Below are positions 7,966-14,647 of a DNA stretch of 17,749 bases, one piece after another. Position 1 is the stretch's first letter; each line of letters starts with the position of its first letter. This DNA comes from Planctomycetota bacterium (GTDB lineage: Bacteria > Planctomycetota > Phycisphaerae > Sedimentisphaerales > Anaerohalosphaeraceae): the NCBI GenBank assembly GCA_019456245.1, contig VRUF01000029.1, positions 1 to 17,749 on the forward strand, in the 5' to 3' direction. A model generated the notes under the pieces. The model was not told the origin of the DNA. It saw nothing but the letters and a program-made list of their open reading frames with translations, and ran no database searches. The position numbers and the translations under genes are program-made.

Positions 7966-8991
7966 TCAACTGTCTAGCACCTCAGCCAGTATCTTTGGAT
8001 ATACTGGCACATATGTTTCCTCATCAATAAGCACCAGTGAGGATCTATCATTATGCTTGGGCATACCGTGTACTCTATGGTAATAGGATTCCATCGATTC
8101 GAGATGCCGATCATATTGTAGACAGATGGCTGAAAGACGCTCAAACAATTCTTCGCGTTCCTCGCCCGGCATTACAGCGCTATCAGACATGGCGGCGAGA
8201 TGGAAGCTAAAACCAAGAGAAATGGCCTGCTCGATAGCTCTAAAGGGATATTCAAACGACGCTTCGAAGGCACCCGTACGAGTACGCAATCCTTTCGGGT
8301 TTCCTGCCTTCAGACTTATTCGAAGTTCCAAACAATCAATAAATACAGATAGAGCTTCGAGATACGTTGAATCCGCGCCTAAGAGAAAACCATTCGTCTG
8401 TAACAAGAAGCGCTGTGGAAGATTCCGTTCAGCAAAACATCTTATGACAGAAAGGAGATGGTGCCTTCCAATCGTCGGTTCTCCACCAGAAATGGCGAAG
8501 TATCTAATGGTTTTTGGAGGAGAACCCTCAGTACAAAGTTCAAATGAACCTATCCCTTCAATCTTGCGATCCGCAAGAGTCATAATCATTTTATCGACGA
8601 CTTCCTCTGGCTGATACAAACGTGGTTTCATCTCGTTCAGTGCGGCTGGGACGTTGAGAATTTCGTTTAACTCTACTCCAGCCCTTGTGCCATTCTGGCC
8701 GAAAACTTCGCTAAAAACACGTGCGACTTTATTGGGGTGTGAACTGACGGTATTGATCTCCTTACAACTTCGACAAGGAGACCAGCAAAATCCACACTGA
8801 AGATTGCAACCTATCGAATGTGCCTTGACTGATCCACCAAAATTTGGAGAAATACTGAAGGTAGCATAGAGCCTGGCTTGGTCCTCACAAGCTGCATTTT
8901 CCATAGCGCTTGCAAGCAATATTGGGTCAAAACCACTTTCATTGATGTGACGTGGATTAGATGAGTCAATCTGACGTTTCATAACTCTCAT
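7966..8991 (-). CDS. Radical SAM domain protein with five clustered cysteines
   Basis: The 341-residue protein has the radical-SAM cluster motif CxxxCxxC at C62, C66 and C69 (IGCNLQCGFCWSPCRSC), extended by C73 and C76, and the SAM-binding GGEPT at 169-173. The residues before the cluster (FSISPNFGGSVKAHSIGCN) and the LLQTNGFLLG segment fit the core barrel. The last third (residues 230-341) is alpha/beta without further Cys motifs, so no SPASM or Twitch domain is visible and peptide maturation is not specially indicated. The substrate is unknown. RBS choice: GGGAG sits only three bases before the first ATG and 12 before the second (MKRQIDSS, 8982), so the start is uncertain by four residues. 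It is second in the operon, between a GNAT enzyme and a symporter. Confidence 0.92.
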   Translation of the reverse strand: MRVMKRQIDSSNPRHINESGFDPILLASAMENAACEDQARLYATFSISPNFGGSVKAHSIGCNLQCGFCWSPCRSCKEINTVSSHPNKVARVFSEVFGQNGTRAGVELNEILNVPAALNEMKPRLYQPEEVVDKMIMTLADRKIEGIGSFELCTEGSPPKTIRYFAISGGEPTIGRHHLLSVIRCFAERNLPQRFLLQTNGFLLGADSTYLEALSVFIDCLELRISLKAGNPKGLRTRTGAFEASFEYPFRAIEQAISLGFSFHLAAMSDSAVMPGEEREELFERLSAICLQYDRHLESMESYYHRVHGMPKHNDRSSLVLIDEETYVPVYPKILAEVLDS

Positions 8992-9032
8992 TTACTCCCT
9001 GTATCGTCCAATGGTTAAATATTTTTCAGCAT

Positions 9033-9761
9033 CTATCCTAAGATTTTAGGGGGAGGAAGTTCATCCAAGTAATCGCCATATTCTTCGTGTGCGGAAATCG
9101 ACGGTGGACAATCCAATGTGAGTCGCTCAAAATTATCACCACTCTGATCGCCGATGGTATCAACCGAGTTAGCGTGGTCAATTTCGGACCATGCTGCGTT
9201 TAGGTTAAACCACGGAACTTGTCTACCTTTCTGCGCAAGTTCCGCTCCCCAAATCGCCATCCAAGTGGAGGACGTAGCGCTGAGAACTTTTCTTCTGAGC
9301 ACCGCATCAGAGAGTGCTCCACTTTCGTGTACCGTGTCTTCACGAAACCCTCCTTTGAGACACATTTCGATCAGTTTTCTGTTCCCCGAGTTGACGAGAC
9401 ATATAACTCGCAAGTGACCGTATACATAAAATGCTGCTCCAATAGAAAGCAATAACAGATCCTTGGCTCTGCGACAGGTTCGTTGACATGGATCCGGAAT
9501 AGCAACACTATATTGAACATTTGAATTAAATCTGTCGTGTGCCGTCAAGTGCGCTATACCAATCGCCTCTCTACCTGGCAGTTCTGCGATAAGAATGACA
9601 TTCTCAATTTGCTCTCCTCTACAAAAGGGCAGACCTTCAGAATTCTTTTCCATTGTAGACTGGGCATCCTTAGGCCAGTCATCCAGTTTTCGCCACTCTT
9701 TCAAGATACGGAGGTCTCTTGATTCGAAGGGCCGGATGTAAACAGAGGATTTCTGAAACAT
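9033..9761 (-). CDS. GNAT-family N-acetyltransferase (RimJ/RimL-like) with extra C-terminal region
   Basis: Residues 7-143 match the GNAT fold: VYIRPFESRDLRILKEWRK at the N-terminus, a central beta-strand (EAIGIAHLTAHDR), the acetyl-CoA region (YSVAIPDPCQRTCRRAKDLL) and the typical end GHLRVICLVNSGNRKLIEMC then GGFRED. The usual glycine-rich pyrophosphate loop (Q/RxxGxG/A) is degenerate here, with Cys/Arg in place of Gly. About 100 C-terminal residues, ending PPPKILG, have no recognised domain. Two ATGs lie 12 bases apart; GGGAGG falls between them, 4 bases before the second, so I take 9761 as the start rather than 9773. It is the first gene after the promoter at 9898-9869, and opens an operon that closes with a sirtuin. 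Acyl acceptor unknown. Confidence 0.85.
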   Translation of the reverse strand: MFQKSSVYIRPFESRDLRILKEWRKLDDWPKDAQSTMEKNSEGLPFCRGEQIENVILIAELPGREAIGIAHLTAHDRFNSNVQYSVAIPDPCQRTCRRAKDLLLLSIGAAFYVYGHLRVICLVNSGNRKLIEMCLKGGFREDTVHESGALSDAVLRRKVLSATSSTWMAIWGAELAQKGRQVPWFNLNAAWSEIDHANSVDTIGDQSGDNFERLTLDCPPSISAHEEYGDYLDELPPPKILG

Positions 9762-9868
9762 ATTGCCTCCCATAACTAATTACTTCTTACTTCATGAGTT
9801 GTTCATTGCCTTCAGTTTCCGCGAATCTATCTTGTTGAAATGAAATGTCGGCACCAGTCACAAAGCAA

Positions 9869-9898
9869 ATCTTAGAGAACCACGTATCGGATTGTCAA
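9869..9898 (-). promoter_or_regulatory. Sigma70-like promoter for the six-gene operon
   Basis: On the minus strand, a perfect TTGACA (-35, 9898-9893), an 18-base spacer and TAAGAT (-10, 9874-9869) lie about 100 bases before the GNAT start. No other comparably good promoter is seen upstream, and the downstream gaps are 41 bp or less, so one transcript for all six genes is likely. Confidence 0.6.
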
Positions 9899-9969
9899 TT
9901 AATGAGCTCCGCGACTGGAGAATCAGGTTCATTACTTATAACGGAGCCTTTCTGTTACTATCCCGGCTT

Positions 9970-10080
9970 CTAAAGATCCTCAGGAGTAACCAAAATCCAC
10001 TCCTCAAGCTTTCTCCTCTTGTACTCTTCGAAAGCCTCTAATTGTCTTGATTAGGTCCGCCTTGATATCGGAGCCGCACG
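9970..10080 (-). pseudogene. C-terminal gene fragment with an apparent frameshift, unknown family
   Basis: Just before TAG at 9972-9970 the minus strand reads RQLEAFEEYKRRKLEEWILV then TPEDL, which has strong coding character. Upstream the plausible continuation (CGSDIKADLIK) is in another frame, so a small indel seems to have broken it. Nothing upstream of about 10080 continues it, as the plus-strand integrase relic begins there. I do not recognise the family. Confidence 0.35.
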
Positions 10081-10362
10081 CAACCATTCCTGAATGTTCT
10101 CACCCGCACCGTGCGCTGCCTCGACGAAGACCTAGTAAAAGCAAATACTCCAAAAAATACCTCCGAAAGAAAAATAGATTTCCATAGCCTGCGCACCACC
10201 TACATCACCCTCCTCCTTGAAAACGGAGCCAACCCCAAAGAAGCCCAAGAACTCGCCCGCCACAGCACCCTCAGCCTCACCATGAACACCTACGCCCGCA
10301 CACGGCAGCAACGGCTTCACGACATCACAGAAACCGCAGCAGAAACAATCGGCCTCCAATAA
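10066..10362 (+). pseudogene. Tyrosine recombinase, C-terminal relic (second copy)
   Basis: The frame from the stop at 10063 to TAA 10360-10362 encodes the last ~98 residues of a phage-type integrase: the HxxR box (FHSLRTTYITLL), the second His in LARHSTLSLT, and the nucleophilic Tyr in TMNTYART, then a short tail (ITETAAETIGLQ). The catalytic Arg-I region and the DNA-binding N-terminal domains are missing. A GTG at 10111 gives a nominal start without a Shine-Dalgarno. It is the longer of two relics of the same integrase family that bracket 1543-10065, both on the plus strand. Base composition is richer in G+C than the operon between them. Confidence 0.85.
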
Positions 10363-10819
10363 AACCAACACAACAAACCCTGGGCGCGCATTATCTGACC
10401 GAGTGCCCGCATCGCGGCGTTGGAAGGGATAACACCGTTCTCGAGAAAAATTTCGTTCCAATGACTGAGGGTGCTGTTCGCTGTAAGCAGCAACTCGGCG
10501 AGCTCATTAAATCGTACTATCGAGAGGCAGCCTAAACTTTTCACATCGCCAGCCTGGAGAATGCTTCCTTTCGCACTGTGGACGGGAGAGAAGCTCTTCG
10601 CCTGCGTGACGAAAACCGCCCTCTCAATCCGCTTCTTGCGTTTCACTGCCTGCATTCCACTTCCAGAATCAACACTCCACTTGAACTTTATCCTCAAATC
10701 TGTTTTACTCAACCCATCATCATGCTCAATGCGATGATGAACCTCCCTCGGCTATATTTCCGCGCCCTTCACAGTGCAGCGCCTTGTTCGGCCACGCTGA
10801 TTCTCGTCGCCACCGAAGT
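10363..10819. other. Scar region, with a possible coding remnant on the minus strand
   Basis: No intact gene is recognised. On the minus strand, from about 10760 down to about 10380, one frame stays open and reads PREVHHRIEHDDGLSKTDLR and onward to LLTANSTLSHWNEIFLENG then VIPSNAAMRALGQIMRAQG, which has coding character. A GGGAGG lies 11 bases before an ATT codon and there is a TTG at 10712, but no normal start is present. The frame runs into the integrase relic at its 3' end. I take it as a possible truncated gene of unknown family. Confidence 0.3.
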
Positions 10820-11584
10820 TCAGAGAACCAATCCCTTCCAATCCTCGCACTGTCCCGGAGGCTCTGATCCCCTTAGGATATAGAGGAGCGCGGCGAGAGC
10901 CCGGTAAGCGTCGCCGCCTGGTTGATCCGTAAACTGGCCGTTGGGTAGGCGATTCCAGTTCGGACTGCCCTCACCATCATGATTGACAATTACACGATCA
11001 CAACTGCAGGCGTACTGGAGTTCCTTGTAGGTGTCAGCTGCTCTCTCTTCGATGTCCTCGCTGACAGCCGCCTTCTTGCCCTGGTATTTCGCGCGGGCAA
11101 GTTGCTTACTGATCATGAGTTTTCTGACGTGATCAGCAACATCGACGTTTGCCGCCTTCAAGTCCTCAATCTCAACCCGGCTTATAGGGGAGAGAAAGAG
11201 CCTTTTGACCTGTACCTCTCTGAGGAACGTACTCTCGAGTAGTTTCGCGCCGAGAGTGTGGTAGATCTCGATGAGTAAGAGTTCAGATTGGCTCTTATTC
11301 ACCTTCTCGAGATCGACGGCTTGGCGGAGCCGACGACACTCGCCAACTAGAAACTGAGGGTTATTCTCCAACTTGCAGAGATCTTCGGTTGTGCGAAAGA
11401 AGTCCTCATCCTCCCACATTCTTTCCTCGCCCGGTCGTGGTCCGTCAGGCCTGGAGTCTTTGCTCTTGATGACGGGAATCTCGGAATACTTGAGGTCAGG
11501 ATGGAATGTGTTGAGCGCCGCGAGAAGCGGCCCCTTCCCGACGCAGGACGGGCCCGAAAGTAGCGTGAATATTCTTGCTGACAT
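10820..11584 (-). CDS. Lone guanylate-kinase-like P-loop protein
   Basis: I start at ATG 11584 because AGGAGG lies 7 bases before it and the sequence then opens directly with the first beta-strand and P-loop (MSARIFTLLSGPSCVGKG). This gives 254 residues. The Walker A GPSCVGKG (11-18) has Gly where Ser/Thr normally coordinates magnesium. SRPDGPRPGE (44-53) matches the GMP-binding TTRPPRPGE segment of guanylate kinases, and a following acidic segment (EDEDFF) matches the next helix. The middle, with RRLRQAVDLEKVNKSQ, and the end are less typical, and about 50 residues exceed the usual ~200. It may be a nucleotide-binding protein rather than an active Gmk. It is divergent from the cluster at 11854-16117, across a 269-bp region, and shares its guanylate-kinase theme. 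Confidence 0.75.
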   Translation of the reverse strand: MSARIFTLLSGPSCVGKGPLLAALNTFHPDLKYSEIPVIKSKDSRPDGPRPGEERMWEDEDFFRTTEDLCKLENNPQFLVGECRRLRQAVDLEKVNKSQSELLLIEIYHTLGAKLLESTFLREVQVKRLFLSPISRVEIEDLKAANVDVADHVRKLMISKQLARAKYQGKKAAVSEDIEERAADTYKELQYACSCDRVIVNHDGEGSPNWNRLPNGQFTDQPGGDAYRALAALLYILRGSEPPGQCEDWKGLVL

Positions 11585-11758
11585 TGCGCATCCTCCTGTT
11601 CCTGTTCCTGTGCCGAACGTTAAGTTTAGCCGCGAGATCTCATGGTAACAACGCTTGAACAACGGTGCAATAGAACGAAACGAACGACTTCGAAGCTCCG
11701 GGCGCCCGCCCACATCGACTGCAACGCATTGTTTTTCAAAGACTAAACATAGCCGCAA

Positions 11759-11787
11759 TTGCGGTTTGTGTTCAATATCACCATAAT
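11759..11787 (+). promoter_or_regulatory. Possible promoter for the plus-strand guanylate-kinase/TIR-like cluster
   Basis: TTGCGG (11759-11764), a 17-base spacer and CATAAT (11782-11787) lie about 65 bases before the first ATG of the cluster, in the divergent region. The -35 is only half consensus; the -10 matches at five of six positions. Confidence 0.35.
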
Positions 11788-11853
11788 ATATGCTGAGAGT
11801 ATGGTAGCTCCGCGTTTTCAAATTGGTAGTTTAGCGGTTCTGGAAACCATTAG

Positions 11854-12072
11854 ATGATCGAAGGTTCCATCGAATGAGATACTCGGCTCGCCATCGAGGC
11901 CACAGCGACCTGGTACGCCCGGCAAGTCTATGCCTCAGTTTGCGACGACGATAAGAAACTCCTCAATTTCATTTGTCGCCTCGCTTCAGAAGGCGTCAGA
12001 ATATTAAAGCTAGAATTGGATGGCAAGATGAAGGGCCAGATTGAATTGAGGATTGTCGGAAGCCCTTCCTAG
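11854..12072 (+). pseudogene. Small gene (about 72 codons) with an in-frame TGA at codon 8
   Basis: From ATG 11854 the frame reads MIEGSIE, TGA (11875-11877), then a continuous protein-like stretch, DTRLAIEATATWYARQVYAS, through LLNFICRLASEGVRILKLEL to TAG 12070-12072. The downstream part has good coding character and no start of its own, so the TGA looks like a nonsense change (CGA or TGG to TGA would each be single steps). Other genes in the window use TGA as a normal stop, and I see no selenocysteine-type evidence, so recoding is not supported. The product would be a small helical plus beta protein of unknown family. It sits 27 bp before the guanylate-kinase/TIR-like gene and so probably once opened that operon. 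Confidence 0.5.
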
Positions 12073-12099
12073 ACGCACATCCCCAAGGAGAACACTGCA

Positions 12100-13209
12100 A
12101 TGAAAACTCTCTTCTTGATAGATGGGGCCGCTGGCTCCGGAAAGACAGACCTTATCGAGTATGTTAACCACAAGTTTGGCGCAGGTCAGTTCGCCTGTAT
12201 AGTGCCGAAATTCACCACGCGACCTCGAAGAAAAGAAGAGAGTGAACGCAACCTTGAACTTGATCTCATGCATGTATCGAAGGATGTATTTTCCGAGCAC
12301 GCAAAGAGTACTCTGTTTCTGTCATACGAATATGGTGACAGCCGTTTTGGCCTTTATCATTACGGATTCTATATAGGAGATGTGAAAAAGGCGCTTGACG
12401 AGAGCCCAAACGTGTTTCTGATTGTCCGGAACCGCCCTTTGATTCAACGCTTACAGGATCTTTTTGCGCACATCAAAGTCATCCCAGTTTTCATCTATTC
12501 CGACGAGTTCGAGATCGGAAAACGAATGAAAGCCGAGGGATATTCAAAGAACGCTATTATGAGACGCAAGAGGCGGCTTCGCGTTGTGTGGAATGACTAC
12601 AAGAATCACCCCGAGATTTACGAACGTGTCCTGATAAACAACGCCTCCAAGAATGACTTCCATCATCTCCTGGAGCAGATGTTGTTTTCATACTCGTTTG
12701 ATGACGACAGTCTTCTATACATCTCTGAGAAAGACAAGTTCCAGCTTGTCAGGCCTCTTCCCGCATTCAGGAAAGAAATGGAGCGGCGTCTTGCAAAGTA
12801 CCCTTATCCAAGAAATGTCTTCCTTATGATGAAATATCGATCTTCAAATGAGGCTGTCGGCGTTTACATCGCCGAGAATCTTGAGAAACATGGATTCAAT
12901 TGCGTAACTGCACAAATGGATGACTGGCAAATAACTGGTGATACTTACAACCCAGTAGCTGTACTTTATTGTTGTAAATATGGGATAGTACTATTCGATG
13001 AACCTGAGAAAGATGCAGCGTACAATCCAAATGTTGCTTACGAGCTCGGCATGATGCACTTGCAGAGCAAGAAATGCCTCATCCTAAAGCACAAGGCGCT
13101 ACCTAATGTACCTTTTGATTTAGTGTCCCGCGTCTACAAAGAGTACTCAAAGGATCTCGAACTCAAGGACATGATCAGCAGTTGGATAGCTGAAATAGCG
13201 ATGGATTAA
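12100..13209 (+). CDS. Fusion of a guanylate-kinase-like domain and a TIR-like / deoxyribosyltransferase-like domain
   Basis: Residues 1-200 form a guanylate-kinase-like domain: Walker A GAAGSGKT (9-16), GMP-binding-type segment KFTTRPRRKEE (37-47), the YEYGDSRFGLYHYGF region (76-90) matching the acceptor-site strand of Gmk, and a lid/C-terminal part with GKRMKAEGYSKNAIMRRKRR. Residues ~236-369 form a second domain: NVFLMMKYRSS, a central DDWQITGDTYNP, GIVLFDEP, then YNPNVAYELGMMHLQSKKCL (E315 in the YELG motif) and PFDLVSRVYKEY. This pattern is shared by TIR-like and nucleoside-deoxyribosyltransferase-like enzymes, where the Glu acts on N-glycosidic bonds of NAD or nucleosides. AAGGAG sits 8 bases before the ATG. 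The fusion suggests that nucleotide recognition or phosphorylation controls, or feeds, the C-terminal glycosidic effector (inference). Confidence 0.85.
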   Translation: MKTLFLIDGAAGSGKTDLIEYVNHKFGAGQFACIVPKFTTRPRRKEESERNLELDLMHVSKDVFSEHAKSTLFLSYEYGDSRFGLYHYGFYIGDVKKALDESPNVFLIVRNRPLIQRLQDLFAHIKVIPVFIYSDEFEIGKRMKAEGYSKNAIMRRKRRLRVVWNDYKNHPEIYERVLINNASKNDFHHLLEQMLFSYSFDDDSLLYISEKDKFQLVRPLPAFRKEMERRLAKYPYPRNVFLMMKYRSSNEAVGVYIAENLEKHGFNCVTAQMDDWQITGDTYNPVAVLYCCKYGIVLFDEPEKDAAYNPNVAYELGMMHLQSKKCLILKHKALPNVPFDLVSRVYKEYSKDLELKDMISSWIAEIAMD

Positions 13210-13316
13210 TAGGCTCCTTATGCGGTCTGGGCTCAGCAGCTCTACGGTAAGAGCTATCGCTAGAAATTGGTGCTTCCCAACACCACATGCAACATATGCC
13301 AGTGGGGAGATTCACA
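13210..13316. other. Intergenic gap with small hairpins
   Basis: A perfect 6-bp inverted repeat (AGCTCT at 13238-13243, AGAGCT at 13250-13255, 6-base loop) is followed at about 13268-13286 by a weaker 5-bp stem. There is no T-run, so these may be RNA-processing or attenuator structures rather than a terminator. The next gene has its own strong ribosome binding site. Confidence 0.3.
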
Positions 13317-14615
13317 ATGGAAACAGAACGGTTGGAGAACATTCTCAGTTGTGGGAAACGCCACATAACAATTATGGGCGTGATGCCTATTGCGGAGGAA
13401 TTGCTGGGCTTGTCTGATTTCCTCCGCGACAGACTTATACGCGAAAAAAGCTTGCAGATCTCCTTTTTCTATGAAAGCGAGAACGAACTCTTTGGACAAT
13501 CGCTCTGTCTCGATAATCATCATGCACGCAAGCGAATGACTTATGGGACATTGAAGGACATGCGGGAGTTTTTCAAGGGGATAAAGAGAAGCGTGCTGGA
13601 AGAATGTCCAGAAGATGGACTGGAGTCGGTGGAATTGAGATTTGTCGTACAGCAAATCAATCTGAGGCTACCTCTCGACGTGATATGCGTGGATGACACA
13701 TACTATGTATGCCCTGTAACAGCGGACATGCCATCACTTCGTGATTATAAGAAGATCGCCAAGAATGATCCTTGGCGTCGCCTGATTGAGAACTACATCA
13801 TGCACTATGTGGAGAAGGACAGAGGTGGTATCTACATGTCCGATCCGGAAGAAGAGCTGATTGAATTATTTGACAAGGACAGCATCCCGCGAGGGATTTA
13901 CCCTCGGCGTGTCTTCTATAACACCGAATTTCAGAGATACTCAGTATGGGGTTTCATTTTTAACCGCGCAGGACAAATTATCATTCATCGAAGGGGCCCA
14001 ATGGCGAAAGACAACCCTGGGCTTTGGGACAAGTCATTTGGAGGGCACAGAGAACTCTCTGAGTCATGCACGAATCTTACAGCTCGCCGCGAGATGATAG
14101 AGGAAATACATATGAAGGGTGATTATGATACACACTATTTGAGGGAAAACCTCCGTCACGTTGTTCACCTTGGTGATTGGCGAGGAACCACAGACCGTGT
14201 GACCCTGCGAGATGCACGAAGGATGTACTCGCATATGAAAGATTGGCATTGGGTGTTCTTTCATCCTACTTTGGATGGCCTGCCTATGAGCGTCACACGA
14301 ACGTCCGAGCGGCTGTGCTTGGTGAAGGGAAAGAAAACATACAAGAAGACGCGATTCATAAGCGATGTTTCCTTCTTTGTTTCCCCAAGGGGCCTCTTTG
14401 ATAATGCTGAACAGGTTAAGGCAGCTATGAAGCAACTTGGGACCGGTGGAGCAGCCAGCTCTCGAAAACTGGTCACAATTGGAGAGCTGCGTGACTTGTG
14501 TAGAGAAAAGCGGTCAGGTAAATCCATTGTAACGGACGATTTGATTTGGATGATGGAAGAACATCGCGAATTGCTTGAGAGCTTCTCCTTCTTTGTGAAG
14601 TCTGTTTTTGTTTGA
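13317..14615 (+). CDS. Nudix-domain protein with a large N-terminal region of unknown function
   Basis: I choose ATG 13317 (432 residues) rather than ATG 13287 because GGGGAG lies 7 bases before it. Residues ~208-340 form a Nudix domain: VWGFIFNRAGQIIIHRRG, then the box region GGHRELSES, TARREMIEE (242-263). Compared with the GX5EX7REUXEEXGU pattern there is one extra residue between the first Glu and the Arg-Glu pair, or Ser in place of that Glu. Metal-binding REXXEE is kept. Nudix enzymes hydrolyse nucleoside diphosphates linked to another moiety. Residues 1-205 (ITIMGVMPIAEELLGLSDFL, later LELRFVVQQINLRLPLDV-like strands, the latter abbreviated) look alpha/beta but match nothing I recognise; the C-terminal 90 residues are also unassigned. 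The gene lies between two guanylate-kinase-like genes, 32 bp before the next, so it probably acts on the same nucleotide pathway. Confidence 0.8.
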   Translation: METERLENILSCGKRHITIMGVMPIAEELLGLSDFLRDRLIREKSLQISFFYESENELFGQSLCLDNHHARKRMTYGTLKDMREFFKGIKRSVLEECPEDGLESVELRFVVQQINLRLPLDVICVDDTYYVCPVTADMPSLRDYKKIAKNDPWRRLIENYIMHYVEKDRGGIYMSDPEEELIELFDKDSIPRGIYPRRVFYNTEFQRYSVWGFIFNRAGQIIIHRRGPMAKDNPGLWDKSFGGHRELSESCTNLTARREMIEEIHMKGDYDTHYLRENLRHVVHLGDWRGTTDRVTLRDARRMYSHMKDWHWVFFHPTLDGLPMSVTRTSERLCLVKGKKTYKKTRFISDVSFFVSPRGLFDNAEQVKAAMKQLGTGGAASSRKLVTIGELRDLCREKRSGKSIVTDDLIWMMEEHRELLESFSFFVKSVFV

Positions 14616-14647
14616 GGATCAAATCGTCTGTGGGCAGGAAATGAGCG

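Noticed and set aside
11585..11821. N-terminal extension of the lone guanylate-kinase-like protein (longest-frame start at 11821)
   Set aside because: The extra 79 residues look non-coding (including a Gly-Thr run from a simple repeat), whereas a strong AGGAGG precedes ATG 11584 directly before the fold begins.
11875..11877. TGA recoding (selenocysteine or alternative code)
   Set aside because: Several intact genes in the window end at TGA, and no evident stem-loop follows this codon; a nonsense change is simpler.
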